A stretch of 53,822 nt of DNA from Patescibacteria group bacterium (GCA_943355005.1 CALRDV010000008.1:1-53822), one strand, 5' to 3'. Positions 39,433 through 47,048 are shown, counted from the stretch's first letter. The notes: generated by a model from the sequence alone, not told the origin. Program-made: numbers and translations.

Positions 39433-40517
39433 TAAACTCCGGAATCACGGTACTTCCTTTCTTCTTAGCTTTCTTAATTAGTTTGATAATTACTCCGGCA
39501 ACGGTATTACTTTTTGACAAACTTGGGTGGGTAATTGATCCAAAGAAAAACCCTCACCCAGCACACATTCACAAAATACCGGTGCCAAAAGGCGGGGGCA
39601 TCCCCATCTTTCTAGGAGTGTTTATGACGGTTGGCTTTTTTCTACATATTGATAAACACTTACTGGCCATTGGCATTGCCTCGCTACTGGTACTGGTGAC
39701 GGGCTTGGTGGATGATGTTCAAGGTCTTAATCCGTACTTAAGACTGGGGCTAAATTTTGTGGCAGTGGTGATAATCGTTTCATCGGGGATTGGGATTTCT
39801 TTTGTCTCTAACCCCTTTGGGGGAATAATTGATTTTTCGAAAATAAAAATCGGATTTGATCTTTTGGGTGCTCATCATGAGATTTGGGTGCTGGCTGATC
39901 TTTTTGCGCTACTTTGGATTCCAATATTAATGAATGCGATTAATTGGTCTTCTGGAGTGGATGGGCAGATAAGTGGAGTGGTGACAATTGCAGCGCTGGC
40001 TCTAGGAATTATTTCACTTAGTTACAGCGCCGATATCACACAGTGGCCGGTGGCAATCCTGGCTTTTTCATTGGCCGGAGCTTTTGCCGGGCTTACAATT
40101 TTTCACTTTTATCCACAGAAAGTTATGCCAGGATATTCCGCAACATCACTTGCCGGGCTTTTACTGGGAGTTATTTCTATTTTGGCAACAGCAAAAGTGG
40201 GGACTGTTCTGGTGGTGCTTGGAGTACCCCTGGTAGATTTTATTTACTTAGTGATCAAAAGAATTATGTCCGGTAAGTCACCAGTGTGGGGAGACAAGAG
40301 TCATTTACATCACAAATTACTGTCCATGGGATGGGGGAAAAGGAGAATTGCTTTATTTTACTGGATGATTACGGCAATTCTAGGCGTGTCCGCAATCAAG
40401 TTTGAAGCTAGAAGTAAGTTTTTCATCATGATAGGATTGGTAATATTAATGCTAACATTTGTTATATGGCAATACTCCTCTCACTTCTCAAAGAAGTCAG
40501 ACCGCGACAATGGGTAA
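39429..40517 (+). CDS. WecA/TagO-like undecaprenyl-phosphate sugar-1-phosphate transferase
   Basis: Starts lipid-linked glycan synthesis by moving a sugar phosphate from UDP-sugar to polyprenyl phosphate. The 362-residue protein has about ten membrane segments and motifs PVPKGGGIPI, GLVDDVQGLNPYLRL (DDxxG near 95), NAINWSSGVDG and DKSHLHHKLL (HxHH near 292). The usual FMGDxGS block is replaced by VMPGYSATS, lacking its aspartate. It overlaps the downstream UbiA-type gene by 52 nt. Its product could feed the LCP ligase at 5.9 kb (inference). Confidence 0.85.
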   Translation: MINSGITVLPFFLAFLISLIITPATVLLFDKLGWVIDPKKNPHPAHIHKIPVPKGGGIPIFLGVFMTVGFFLHIDKHLLAIGIASLLVLVTGLVDDVQGLNPYLRLGLNFVAVVIIVSSGIGISFVSNPFGGIIDFSKIKIGFDLLGAHHEIWVLADLFALLWIPILMNAINWSSGVDGQISGVVTIAALALGIISLSYSADITQWPVAILAFSLAGAFAGLTIFHFYPQKVMPGYSATSLAGLLLGVISILATAKVGTVLVVLGVPLVDFIYLVIKRIMSGKSPVWGDKSHLHHKLLSMGWGKRRIALFYWMITAILGVSAIKFEARSKFFIMIGLVILMLTFVIWQYSSHFSKKSDRDNG

Positions 40518-41398
40518 AGAATCTTAGTTTGTTCGCTGCTTTGATTTTTTCTGGTCTTCTGTTTCATGAAGGATATTTTATTAGAGTCTTTCAGGCTGCA
40601 GTGATTTTTACCATTTTGAGTAGTGTGACATATATCTTTAATGATCTCTTGGATATTAAGGCAGACAGAAATCATCCTTATAAAAAGAATAGACCAATTG
40701 CTAGTGGAGAATTGCCGATTCCGGTGGCGATATTTGTATTGGTTGCCGGAGTGATTGTGGGTTTGGCTTGGGCGTATAGTCTGAATTATTACCTTTTTAT
40801 TAGCGGGCTTGTATACCTTCTAATTCAAGTTGCCTACACCAAGTATCTAAAAAATGTAGCTATTGTTGATGTAATTGTAATTGCCATAGGATATCTCCTT
40901 AGGGTTTACGCCGGAGCACTAACTATTTCTGCTCATATGGATGTATGGTTTCTCATGACGGTCATAGCAGCATCACTTTTCTTAGCTGTTGGAAAGCGCA
41001 GAGGAGAGATGACTTTGCTTCTTGGAAAATACACAGAAAAAGAAACCAGAGCCACATTGAAGCGATACACAGAACAACTACTGGATATTTATACCGGTAT
41101 GTTTGCGACAGCCACCTGGATTACCTATGCACTATTTACTTTTAACCAACCTAAGATTGTTCCCGACGGAAGAGCTTTAAAATTGGTTTCACTTTTACCC
41201 AGAACTTTGGTGTCGGAGAAGTGGATGATGATAACAATTCCCTTTGTGGTCTACGGCATCATGAGGTACCTACAAATCATTTATGAAGGGAATGAGGGTG
41301 AGAGTCCCGAAAGAATTATACTGTCGGATAAGCCACTAATTGCGACGGCTGTGACCTGGAGTGTGATGGTGGTAGGAATCTTGTACTACTTAGGATAA
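40466..41398 (+). CDS. decaprenyl-phosphate phosphoribosyltransferase (UbiA family)
   Basis: A UbiA-type prenyltransferase with about nine membrane segments. The motif NDLLDIKADRNHPYKKNRPIASG near residues 58-80, and the early RPRQWVKNLSLF, match DPPR synthase, which links phosphoribose to polyprenyl phosphate for arabinose-type glycans. A second region (AVGKRRGEMTLL) also fits. The gene overlaps the WecA-like gene by 52 nt in another frame. With the GT2 and WecA-like enzymes it suggests a lipid-linked furanose or surface polysaccharide pathway. Confidence 0.85.
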   Translation: MAILLSLLKEVRPRQWVKNLSLFAALIFSGLLFHEGYFIRVFQAAVIFTILSSVTYIFNDLLDIKADRNHPYKKNRPIASGELPIPVAIFVLVAGVIVGLAWAYSLNYYLFISGLVYLLIQVAYTKYLKNVAIVDVIVIAIGYLLRVYAGALTISAHMDVWFLMTVIAASLFLAVGKRRGEMTLLLGKYTEKETRATLKRYTEQLLDIYTGMFATATWITYALFTFNQPKIVPDGRALKLVSLLPRTLVSEKWMMITIPFVVYGIMRYLQIIYEGNEGESPERIILSDKPLIATAVTWSVMVVGILYYLG

Positions 41399-41693
41399 AA
41401 AAAAGAACTCAAAAACTCAAGGAATCAAAAACTCAAAGTACTGAATTTATTTTTATAGATTCCCGATCAGGTCGGGAATGACAGGGTTGGTACCAAAATA
41501 AGCAGTTGAGTGAGATTTCCCCCTTCGGAGACCAGCGGCCTACACTCATTTCACTCGGTCGGAATGACAATATAAAATCCTGGATTGCCACGGTTCGGTG
41601 TACCGAAACTCGCAATGACGATTAAATTTCGGAGTAATTTGATGGATTCCGGGTCAAGCCTGGAATGACACTGGGTGATTTATATTGTTGAAA
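41399..41693. repeat. repeat-filled spacer (41458-41482 B, 41514-41568 D, 41583-41619 C, 41645-41669 A)
   Basis: No gene was seen. Four palindromic repeats of four different core types stand in the same orientation. A-rich short direct repeats (AAAAACTCAA) precede them at about 41400-41438. Confidence 0.85.
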
Positions 41694-42599
41694 TTATTTA
41701 ACCAGTTTGGCGTATTGGGAGGAGACGAAGCCCCAAGAACCTTTGACATATTCGATAGAGTACCAAGAGGCGGTTGAGTCTAAGGCTTTGTAAGCAAATT
41801 TATCACCAGGATTTACTTTAGCTAGCTCAATTCCACTAACGGAGGCAGCGTCTCGAACTTTTAGCCAGCCGGTAGGAGTGGTAAGAATCTCAACGTAAGG
41901 TGTGGCAAGAACAGCTGAGGAAGAGGCTTGTTTTGGTAGCGGGGTGACAGTTTGTGCGATAGTTGGTTTTGCCTTGGGAGAAGGAGTGAGAGAACCTGAA
42001 GGGGTGGCAACGAGAGGTGTGGGGGTTGGAGTGGGAACTATATCCATAGTAGCCAAGGTTAAGTTTAGAGCGAGTCGGTAGCCGGCTTGAACGGCAGCAT
42101 TAACGATTTTGTCCTGATAACCAGGAGCCGTAAAGGAAAAGACGTGAGGTCCAGTGGAAATATCGGCAGTAGCGGGAGTAAAACCTGCAGGCTTGCCATC
42201 AATACTTACAGTTGCATTGGGTGGGAGACTAATGATGCTAACTGAAGAATCTTTACTGTTAGCAAGCTTTTCAAAAGAAAGAGTGTAACTATGTGACTTG
42301 TCTGGGGTGGCTCCAAATTCTCTGTGGACAGTGGTGAGAGTGCCGGCAACTAAATTTACTTTACCTTCCCAAGATTGACCGGAATCGATGGCGGTTAATT
42401 GAATAGTGGCCATGCCTGGAACAAGACTCTCGTCGTAAAAAGGGGTTTTACCTACAGATTTGCCATTTATGACGACGTTAGCATCCGGGTGAGAAGTGAT
42501 TTGGATTCCGGATTTCTTCGCAAAAGGATTCAGCTGGCAGCCGGCAAGAAGGAGAGAAAATAATAAGATGGGCAGTGTACGTAAAATGCGTGACCTCAT
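41694..42599 (-). CDS. lipoprotein with two PEGA domains and a C-terminal SH3 domain
   Basis: The start is ATG 42599, giving a lipoprotein signal with lipobox LLAGC (Cys near residue 21); a longer frame from 42653 would bury it. Two PEGA-type beta modules follow (QITSHPDANVVINGKSVGKTP and IISLPPNATVSIDGKPAGFTP), then a Pro/Thr/Ser linker and a bacterial SH3 domain (WLKVRDAASVSGIELAKVNPG...WGFVSSQYAKLV). Such proteins sit on the outer face of the membrane and bind peptidoglycan or glycans. Confidence 0.85.
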   Translation of the reverse strand: MRSRILRTLPILLFSLLLAGCQLNPFAKKSGIQITSHPDANVVINGKSVGKTPFYDESLVPGMATIQLTAIDSGQSWEGKVNLVAGTLTTVHREFGATPDKSHSYTLSFEKLANSKDSSVSIISLPPNATVSIDGKPAGFTPATADISTGPHVFSFTAPGYQDKIVNAAVQAGYRLALNLTLATMDIVPTPTPTPLVATPSGSLTPSPKAKPTIAQTVTPLPKQASSSAVLATPYVEILTTPTGWLKVRDAASVSGIELAKVNPGDKFAYKALDSTASWYSIEYVKGSWGFVSSQYAKLVK

Positions 42600-42623
42600 A
42601 GTAAGAATAGTGTAGCACATTAG

Positions 42624-42642
42624 GAGGCCGGAGCGGGAATCG
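42624..42642. repeat. 19-bp copy of the tRNA-Cys 3' end
   Basis: The 19 bp GAGGCCGGAGCGGGAATCG are identical to 42764-42782, the 3' end of the tRNA-Cys gene, 140 bp away in the same orientation. Direct repeats of a tRNA 3' end are typical of integration sites. No integrase is nearby and the interval is too short for an element. Confidence 0.6.
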
Positions 42643-42733
42643 CCTTCGGTCAATCATTGATTGCCTCAGGACCTGTCTCGCTGGGTTCGTTACGAAACCA
42701 GCTCCGACTGTTCGATTCCCAAGTCAAAACAAA

Positions 42734-42756
42734 AAATTATCCGCGAGGGATAATTT
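42734..42756 (-). terminator. hairpin terminator of tRNA-Cys
   Basis: AAATTATCC pairs with GGATAATTT over GCGAG. On the minus strand a T-run (TTTTTTGTTTT) follows, directly downstream of the tRNA. A T-rich run also follows on the plus strand. Confidence 0.8.
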
Positions 42757-42764
42757 TTATTTTG

Positions 42765-42836
42765 AGGCCGGAGCGGGAATCGAACCCGCGCATGGAGGTT
42801 TTGCAGACCTCAGCGTTACCACTTCGCCATCCGGCC
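42765..42836 (-). tRNA. tRNA-Cys (GCA)
   Basis: On the minus strand the acceptor stem GGCCGGA pairs with TCCGGCC, with discriminator T73, the cysteine identity base. The anticodon stem GAGGT/ACCTC encloses loop CTGCAAA, giving anticodon GCA. The T arm is GCGGG-TTCGATT-CCCGC. CCA is not encoded. Length is 72 nt. Confidence 0.95.
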
Positions 42837-42901
42837 GAATCACGCACTATTTTAGCATTAAAACAATCACTAACTAAGAATGAATTAGGAAATATTTATA
42901 T

Positions 42902-43990
42902 TTATTCCAGAGCCTGGCCGACTTTTATGGTTTCCTCTACTAGACGGTTGGCATAGCCCCACTCGTTGTCGTACCAAGCCAAGACTTTTACCATAGTGCC
43001 GTCAACAACTCTCGTCATATCCAAATCGACAATACTAGACTCGGATCTACCAACTATGTCGGAGGAAACAATTGGCTCGTCGGTAACAGCCAGGATGCCT
43101 TTATATCTAGGAGTTCTGGAGGCGTCGATAAAAATTTGATTTATTTCTTCGACGGAAGTGGAGCGCTGAGTAATAAAAGTAAAATCTGTAATTGAACCGG
43201 TAAGGACTGGAACACGAAGAGAGATACCATCAAACAAGCCTTTTAGGTCTGGAATAGCAAGAGTAGCAGCTATGGCGGCACCGGTACTAGTAGGGACAAT
43301 GTTCATTGCAGCAGCTCTGGAGCGACGAAGATCACGATGTGAGTTGTCTTGTAGATTTTGGTCGTCGGTATAGCCGTGAACAGTTGTAAGCATGGCTTTC
43401 AAAATTCCAAGTTTTTCATGAAGAAGGGCGGCGACAGGGGCAACACTGTTGGTGGTACAAGAAGCATTACTGATGACGGAAATAGTATTTACATGATCTT
43501 TTCTAAAAATTTCTTTTTCGTTGACACCCAAGACGGCAGTGGGAACACCTGGGCCTTTGGCGGGAGCCGAGAGGACCACCATCTTGACTCCACCACAAAT
43601 GTGAAGAATTGCTTTCTCTAGAGAAGTAAACGCTCCAGTAGATTCGATGACGATTTCCGTGCCATATTTGTCCCATGGAATTCTTGAAGGATCTCTTTGG
43701 GCTAGCACAGGAACACGGAGGTCTCTTTTAGGGTGTTTAATGTTTAGATATCCAAGAAGAGGATTCGTATCAGTGACTTCCTCAGGCTTTTGAACTTCTT
43801 CAGCATTGATTTCATAAGGGAGAGGACCATATGAAGTATCGTATTTTAGAAGATAAGCCCAACCACTGACCCCTTGTGAACCGGAGGTATTAATGGCGAC
43901 AAGATTTGATTCATCTAGGTGACTAGTAAGCCAGACGCGGGTAGCAGAGCGGCCGATGCGGCCGAAGCCGTTGATGGAAAATTTTGTCAT
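42902..43990 (-). CDS. gap: glyceraldehyde-3-phosphate dehydrogenase
   Basis: Converts glyceraldehyde 3-phosphate to 1,3-bisphosphoglycerate with NAD(P). The NAD-binding start FSINGFGRIGR (residues 3-13), the active-site SNASCTTN near 173, the histidine in TTVHGYTDDQ, and NIVPTSTGAA and WYDNEWGY all match. Length 362 is slightly longer than usual (about 335), with an extra loop near residues 65-80. A TTTACT box lies 6 nt before the ATG on the minus strand, fitting the leaderless pattern. Confidence 0.97.
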   Translation of the reverse strand: MTKFSINGFGRIGRSATRVWLTSHLDESNLVAINTSGSQGVSGWAYLLKYDTSYGPLPYEINAEEVQKPEEVTDTNPLLGYLNIKHPKRDLRVPVLAQRDPSRIPWDKYGTEIVIESTGAFTSLEKAILHICGGVKMVVLSAPAKGPGVPTAVLGVNEKEIFRKDHVNTISVISNASCTTNSVAPVAALLHEKLGILKAMLTTVHGYTDDQNLQDNSHRDLRRSRAAAMNIVPTSTGAAIAATLAIPDLKGLFDGISLRVPVLTGSITDFTFITQRSTSVEEINQIFIDASRTPRYKGILAVTDEPIVSSDIVGRSESSIVDLDMTRVVDGTMVKVLAWYDNEWGYANRLVEETIKVGQALE

Positions 43991-44043
43991 ATGGGCAGTA
44001 AAGATTAACTAATTAAACTTTAGCACAAAGGAGCAGTTGCCAC

Positions 44044-44065
44044 AAAAAACTCCCCAGAAGGGGAG
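44044..44065 (-). terminator. terminator of the 44082 gene
   Basis: ACTCCCC pairs with GGGGAG; the A6 run at 44044-44049 is the U-tract on the minus strand. Confidence 0.8.
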
Positions 44066-44081
44066 AGTTTTAAATTAGAGA

Positions 44082-44279
44082 CTATTGAACAGGACCTTTG
44101 GGGTTGAAAGCACCAGTCATTAGTCCGATGATGAACAGTACAAAGCAAAAAGCAGTGGCTACAATCAGGATTCCCAAGATTTGCCAAACGTACTGAGGAA
44201 ACAAAATGGCAACAACTGAGACTGCGACTAAGAACAAAGCCAACCCAAGCAAAAATTTTACCCATTTAGACTTATTCAT
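44082..44279 (-). CDS. 65-residue small membrane protein
   Basis: Two hydrophobic segments (about residues 8-28 and 31-54) between a basic start (MNKSKWVKF) and a short tail. GGAGG lies 9 nt before the ATG. It has its own promoter and terminator and belongs to the SD-led class. Function unknown. Confidence 0.65.
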   Translation of the reverse strand: MNKSKWVKFLLGLALFLVAVSVVAILFPQYVWQILGILIVATAFCFVLFIIGLMTGAFNPKGPVQ

Positions 44280-44316
44280 GTTAGAGATCCTCCGGTCTGA
44301 GTTTTAGAATAGTTGA

Positions 44317-44345
44317 ATTTTACGACAGAGAAAGTAAATTGTCTA
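44317..44345 (-). promoter_or_regulatory. promoter of the 44082-44279 gene
   Basis: On the minus strand, TAGACA (44340-44345), 17 bp and TAAAAT (44317-44322). Confidence 0.7.
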
Positions 44346-44354
44346 GCTATAGGG

Positions 44355-44897
44355 CTAAAAGTTGCTAGTGCCGACGAAGATTTCGTCCTGAGAACTGAGA
44401 ATTTGGGTAACCGCTTCGGGGGAGGAGAGAGAAGCAATCATTCCACCAAGTTCAACATCTTTTTTGCCGGTTTTGTCAATAAAGTAGTAAGGACGTCCTA
44501 GTGGTATATATCCAACAGGGGTGTACAGGGGACTGAGGTGCGGTATATCTGTACAGAGCAAAGAAAAGTCATAATTTTTTTTCATTGCCATCAAAGTTCT
44601 ATTTAGTAGTTCTGTGGCAAACCCCTGATGTCGAAACTGTTTGTGGGTGGCGACACCACCAATACCAGAAAAAGAGTATTTTTTACCTTGATAGACCAAA
44701 AATCGTGAGTAAATTACCAGAGTAGAAACAGGAAGGTTGTTATTCAAGAGTAGGGCAAATTTATCCGGAATATCAAAAAACTGGAGGTGTGCAGGATCGG
44801 GGTGAATTGGCTTGTCCCAATTTGTATTTGCAAAAAAATCATTTAAAATGATTTCCTCCCGAGTAGGGTTGGGCTTAAAAATGAATTCAGTAGCCAT
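44355..44897 (-). CDS. GNAT-family acetyltransferase downstream of pgk
   Basis: The acetyl-CoA loop is seen in GIGGVATHKQFRHQGFATELLNRTL near residues 77-101. The protein has 180 residues. It starts 1 nt after the pgk stop on the same strand, so it is cotranscribed with pgk. The substrate is unknown. Confidence 0.85.
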   Translation of the reverse strand: MATEFIFKPNPTREEIILNDFFANTNWDKPIHPDPAHLQFFDIPDKFALLLNNNLPVSTLVIYSRFLVYQGKKYSFSGIGGVATHKQFRHQGFATELLNRTLMAMKKNYDFSLLCTDIPHLSPLYTPVGYIPLGRPYYFIDKTGKKDVELGGMIASLSSPEAVTQILSSQDEIFVGTSNF

Positions 44898-44898
44898 A

Positions 44899-45867
44899 TT
44901 AGTTATTTTTTAGAATATCTAGTAGGGGGTGGGTGTTTGTGACTAGAAAGTCGAGCATGGCCCCTCCGCCGGTACTGACAAAGCCAAAGTCGGAGTAGCT
45001 GAAGCCAAGGTCTGGGATGGCGGCTAAAGTGTCTCCACCACCTAAGACAGTAAAGGCGGAGCTAGTTTTGAGGGCTTGGAATACCTCTATAGTGGCTTTG
45101 GCATGCACTCCATCTTCATAGACACCCAAAGGTCCGTTCAAAACGACTGTTTTAGCCTCATAAATGGCATTTTTGAATAGGGAAGTGGTTTCTTCATTTA
45201 AATCCAAGCCATCGGGGGTTAGCTGAGCCTGGGGGGCGAATTTGCCACCCAAAAGGACATTATCAAACTTGGAGGATATCTGCTGTATCATCTCTAATTT
45301 ATCCGGCTTGGCGCCGGAAGCCAGAAGTAGGGTGGGGTGGACAGGCTCATTTAGGAGTTTTTTGAGCGTAACGACTTCCCTATCAAACTGGAGTCCCGTG
45401 CGTGTAGGAAGTACTTCGGGTATTTTATGGAGGCTCGTGGAAGGTCTATAACTGGCAAAGGCTTCGTAAATGTACAAATCGGCCCCTTGGCAAAGCTGCT
45501 CTGCGAATTCCCTACTAATAGATTCTTCACGAGGATCGAACCTTAAGTTCTCCATTAAAGTGAGAGGGAATTCCCCTGTCCAACACTCCCCTGGAGAAAA
45601 ACCCGAAACAAGAAAACCAATCTCTTGATTCATCAATCTTTTTAACTCCTCTTGAACAGGAGCGAGGCTAAAATTGGAATCTTGACCTTCAGGGCGTCCC
45701 AAGTGCCCTATTATGCAGGTCCGGTGGGCGTTTTCCAGACAGAGTTTAAGAGTAGGGAGAAGAGCCTCGAGGCGAAAATTGTTCTCTACCCTACCATCCT
45801 TGATAGGCACGTCTAAATCGGCTCTAAGTAGGATGTTTTTACCTTGGAGTTCTTGGGCTGTAAGCAT
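44899..45867 (-). CDS. pgk: phosphoglycerate kinase, short form
   Basis: Makes ATP from 1,3-bisphosphoglycerate. Recognisable blocks are LLRADLDVP (residues 13-21), IIGHLGRPEG, LMENLRFDPRE, VVLNGPLGVYED and the nucleotide-binding VLGGGDTLAAI plus STGGGAMLDFL. It has only 322 residues instead of about 390. LRADLDVP has Asp where most have Asn (RxDxNxP), and the NDAFGTAHRAH block has become YEAFASYRPSTS. A TACACT box (45874-45879, minus) lies 6 nt before the ATG. Confidence 0.93.
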   Translation of the reverse strand: MLTAQELQGKNILLRADLDVPIKDGRVENNFRLEALLPTLKLCLENAHRTCIIGHLGRPEGQDSNFSLAPVQEELKRLMNQEIGFLVSGFSPGECWTGEFPLTLMENLRFDPREESISREFAEQLCQGADLYIYEAFASYRPSTSLHKIPEVLPTRTGLQFDREVVTLKKLLNEPVHPTLLLASGAKPDKLEMIQQISSKFDNVLLGGKFAPQAQLTPDGLDLNEETTSLFKNAIYEAKTVVLNGPLGVYEDGVHAKATIEVFQALKTSSAFTVLGGGDTLAAIPDLGFSYSDFGFVSTGGGAMLDFLVTNTHPLLDILKNN

Positions 45868-45908
45868 ATATAGAGTGTACCACTAGCCTCAGAAATGGGT
45901 GTCTGGAC

Positions 45909-45938
45909 TTGACATGATGGGGTGTGATGTGGTATGAT
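45909..45938 (+). promoter_or_regulatory. promoter upstream of the M23 peptidase
   Basis: TTGACA (45909-45914), an 18-bp spacer and TATGAT (45933-45938). The -10 lies in a small palindrome GGTATGATACC. Confidence 0.75.
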
Positions 45939-45944
45939 ACCCCC

Positions 45945-45969
45945 TGCTTGAGTAACTCGAGCATTTTTT
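45945..45969 (+). terminator. terminator-like hairpin between promoter and M23 gene
   Basis: TGCTTGAG-TAA-CTCGAGCA with a run of six T begins at the expected transcription start and ends 6 nt before the ATG. It may act as an attenuator. Confidence 0.6.
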
Positions 45970-45975
45970 GTACTT

Positions 45976-46602
45976 ATGCGGGTATTTCCCGCGTATATGA
46001 TACGGATAAAACCAATAAAGATAACATCGCATCCTCTTTCCAAGTTCTTCAGACCGATGTTTGAAAAAAGAAGTCTAAAAGCCGCCTTGGGCGGGGCCAT
46101 ATCAGTCACTACCCTGGCATCAGGTATGTTTATATTGCCTGGGGACCAGTCTGTAATGGCTATGGCGAATATTCAACCTTTTGATCAAAACGTCGTAATA
46201 GAGACCAAGAAAACATTGGTTAACGTTTTACCCATAAATACCGGTGTTTCTCAAGAGTTTCACCTTGGCCACCCAGGCATGGATATCACTGCCCCACTAG
46301 GCTCCAAAATTTATCCCTTAAAAGATGGTGTGGTTGTCTTAATGAGTTTTACCAAGTGGGACTACGGCAGATCAGTGGTCATCGACCATGGAAATGGCCT
46401 AATGACCCGCTATGCACATATGGGAAAGATCTTTGTCGAAGAAGGTGAAAGAGTAACCACAGACATGGCATTAGGAGAAGTTGGTCTTACCGGAAGAACT
46501 ACTGGACCACATCTACATATAGAGATCATGAAGGATGGTAGAACCGTTAACCCTAGAGCTTATCTAACCCTAGATAAAGTTCGCATGGCTGAGGCTAATT
46601 AA
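45976..46602 (+). CDS. M23-family (LytM) peptidoglycan endopeptidase
   Basis: The N-terminus has a hydrophobic export segment (about residues 36-56), followed by a LytM domain: HLGHPGMDITAPLG (zinc-binding HxxxD), a central VVIDHGNGLMTRYAHM and GPHLHIEI (HxH). The protein has 208 residues. LytM enzymes cut cross-bridges in peptidoglycan during growth and division. An ATG at 45976 and a later ATG at 45997 are both possible starts. A terminator-like hairpin lies in the presumed leader. Confidence 0.92.
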   Translation: MRVFPAYMIRIKPIKITSHPLSKFFRPMFEKRSLKAALGGAISVTTLASGMFILPGDQSVMAMANIQPFDQNVVIETKKTLVNVLPINTGVSQEFHLGHPGMDITAPLGSKIYPLKDGVVVLMSFTKWDYGRSVVIDHGNGLMTRYAHMGKIFVEEGERVTTDMALGEVGLTGRTTGPHLHIEIMKDGRTVNPRAYLTLDKVRMAEAN

Positions 46603-46614
46603 AGTTTCCAACAG

Positions 46615-46704
46615 TTTTCCACTTGGTTTATATTGATTTATCCGTTAATTTTGTTGTGTGGATAAGTCTTTTTTTTTGGGGATAAGTCTTTTTGGGAGTA
46701 TAAT
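46615..46704 (+). promoter_or_regulatory. DnaA-box-like cluster and promoter before the 46738 gene
   Basis: TGTGGATAA at 46657-46665 is a perfect DnaA box (reverse orientation). TGGGGATAA at 46677-46685 matches with one change, 20 bp away in the same orientation. Weaker matches are TTTTCCACT (46615) and TTATCCGTT (46638). TATAAT at 46699-46704 is the likely -10. Confidence 0.5.
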
Positions 46705-46737
46705 TCAGATAGAAAGTACTCTAATAAGGAGGTATTT

Positions 46738-47016
46738 ATGATCAAAGTTAAGTATTTCGTTGGGGATGATCTATATGCGATAAGAACAATAAATAAGGCG
46801 AAAGCTCGTGGATGCGGAATTGCTATTCAAAAGAACAGGTCCACCATTAAGATCTTCGTAATAGATGAAAACCTTTCTATTCCCGAAGATCATCTTAAAC
46901 CCTCGCTTGACACAGTTGTTAACGAGCATCGTCCAACTTATATTGAGACCGAGTCGACGGTAGAAATGGTAGTCAAAGTTCTGTCTACCCTCTTTGAACT
47001 CGAAAAAGTATCTTAA
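46738..47016 (+). CDS. hypothetical 92-residue protein
   Basis: Small alpha/beta protein (IKVKYFVGDDLYAI, TIKIFVIDENLSI) with no recognised family. AAGGAGG lies 7 nt upstream of the ATG, and a terminator follows. DnaA-like boxes lie upstream of its promoter, so its expression might follow DnaA level (inference). Confidence 0.65.
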   Translation: MIKVKYFVGDDLYAIRTINKAKARGCGIAIQKNRSTIKIFVIDENLSIPEDHLKPSLDTVVNEHRPTYIETESTVEMVVKVLSTLFELEKVS

Positions 47017-47024
47017 ATAAAAAA

Positions 47025-47048
47025 ACCCTGCAGATGCGGGGTCTTTTA
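47025..47048 (+). terminator. terminator after the 46738 gene
   Basis: ACCCTGCA-GA-TGCGGGGT followed by a T-rich run. Confidence 0.8.

Noticed and set aside
42600-42730. A second tRNA or a known small RNA next to tRNA-Cys
   Set aside because: Only the 19-bp 3' end and some short hairpins are present; no cloverleaf, SRP or tmRNA consensus could be built. The nearby hairpin is explained as the tRNA terminator.
42657-42956. Plus-strand open frame over tRNA-Cys
   Set aside because: It runs antisense through the tRNA and into the end of gap, with no family match and no start signal.
44020-44265. Alternative minus-strand frame overlapping the 65-residue membrane protein
   Set aside because: The SD and promoter fit the ATG at 44279, and the alternative frame runs through the terminator.
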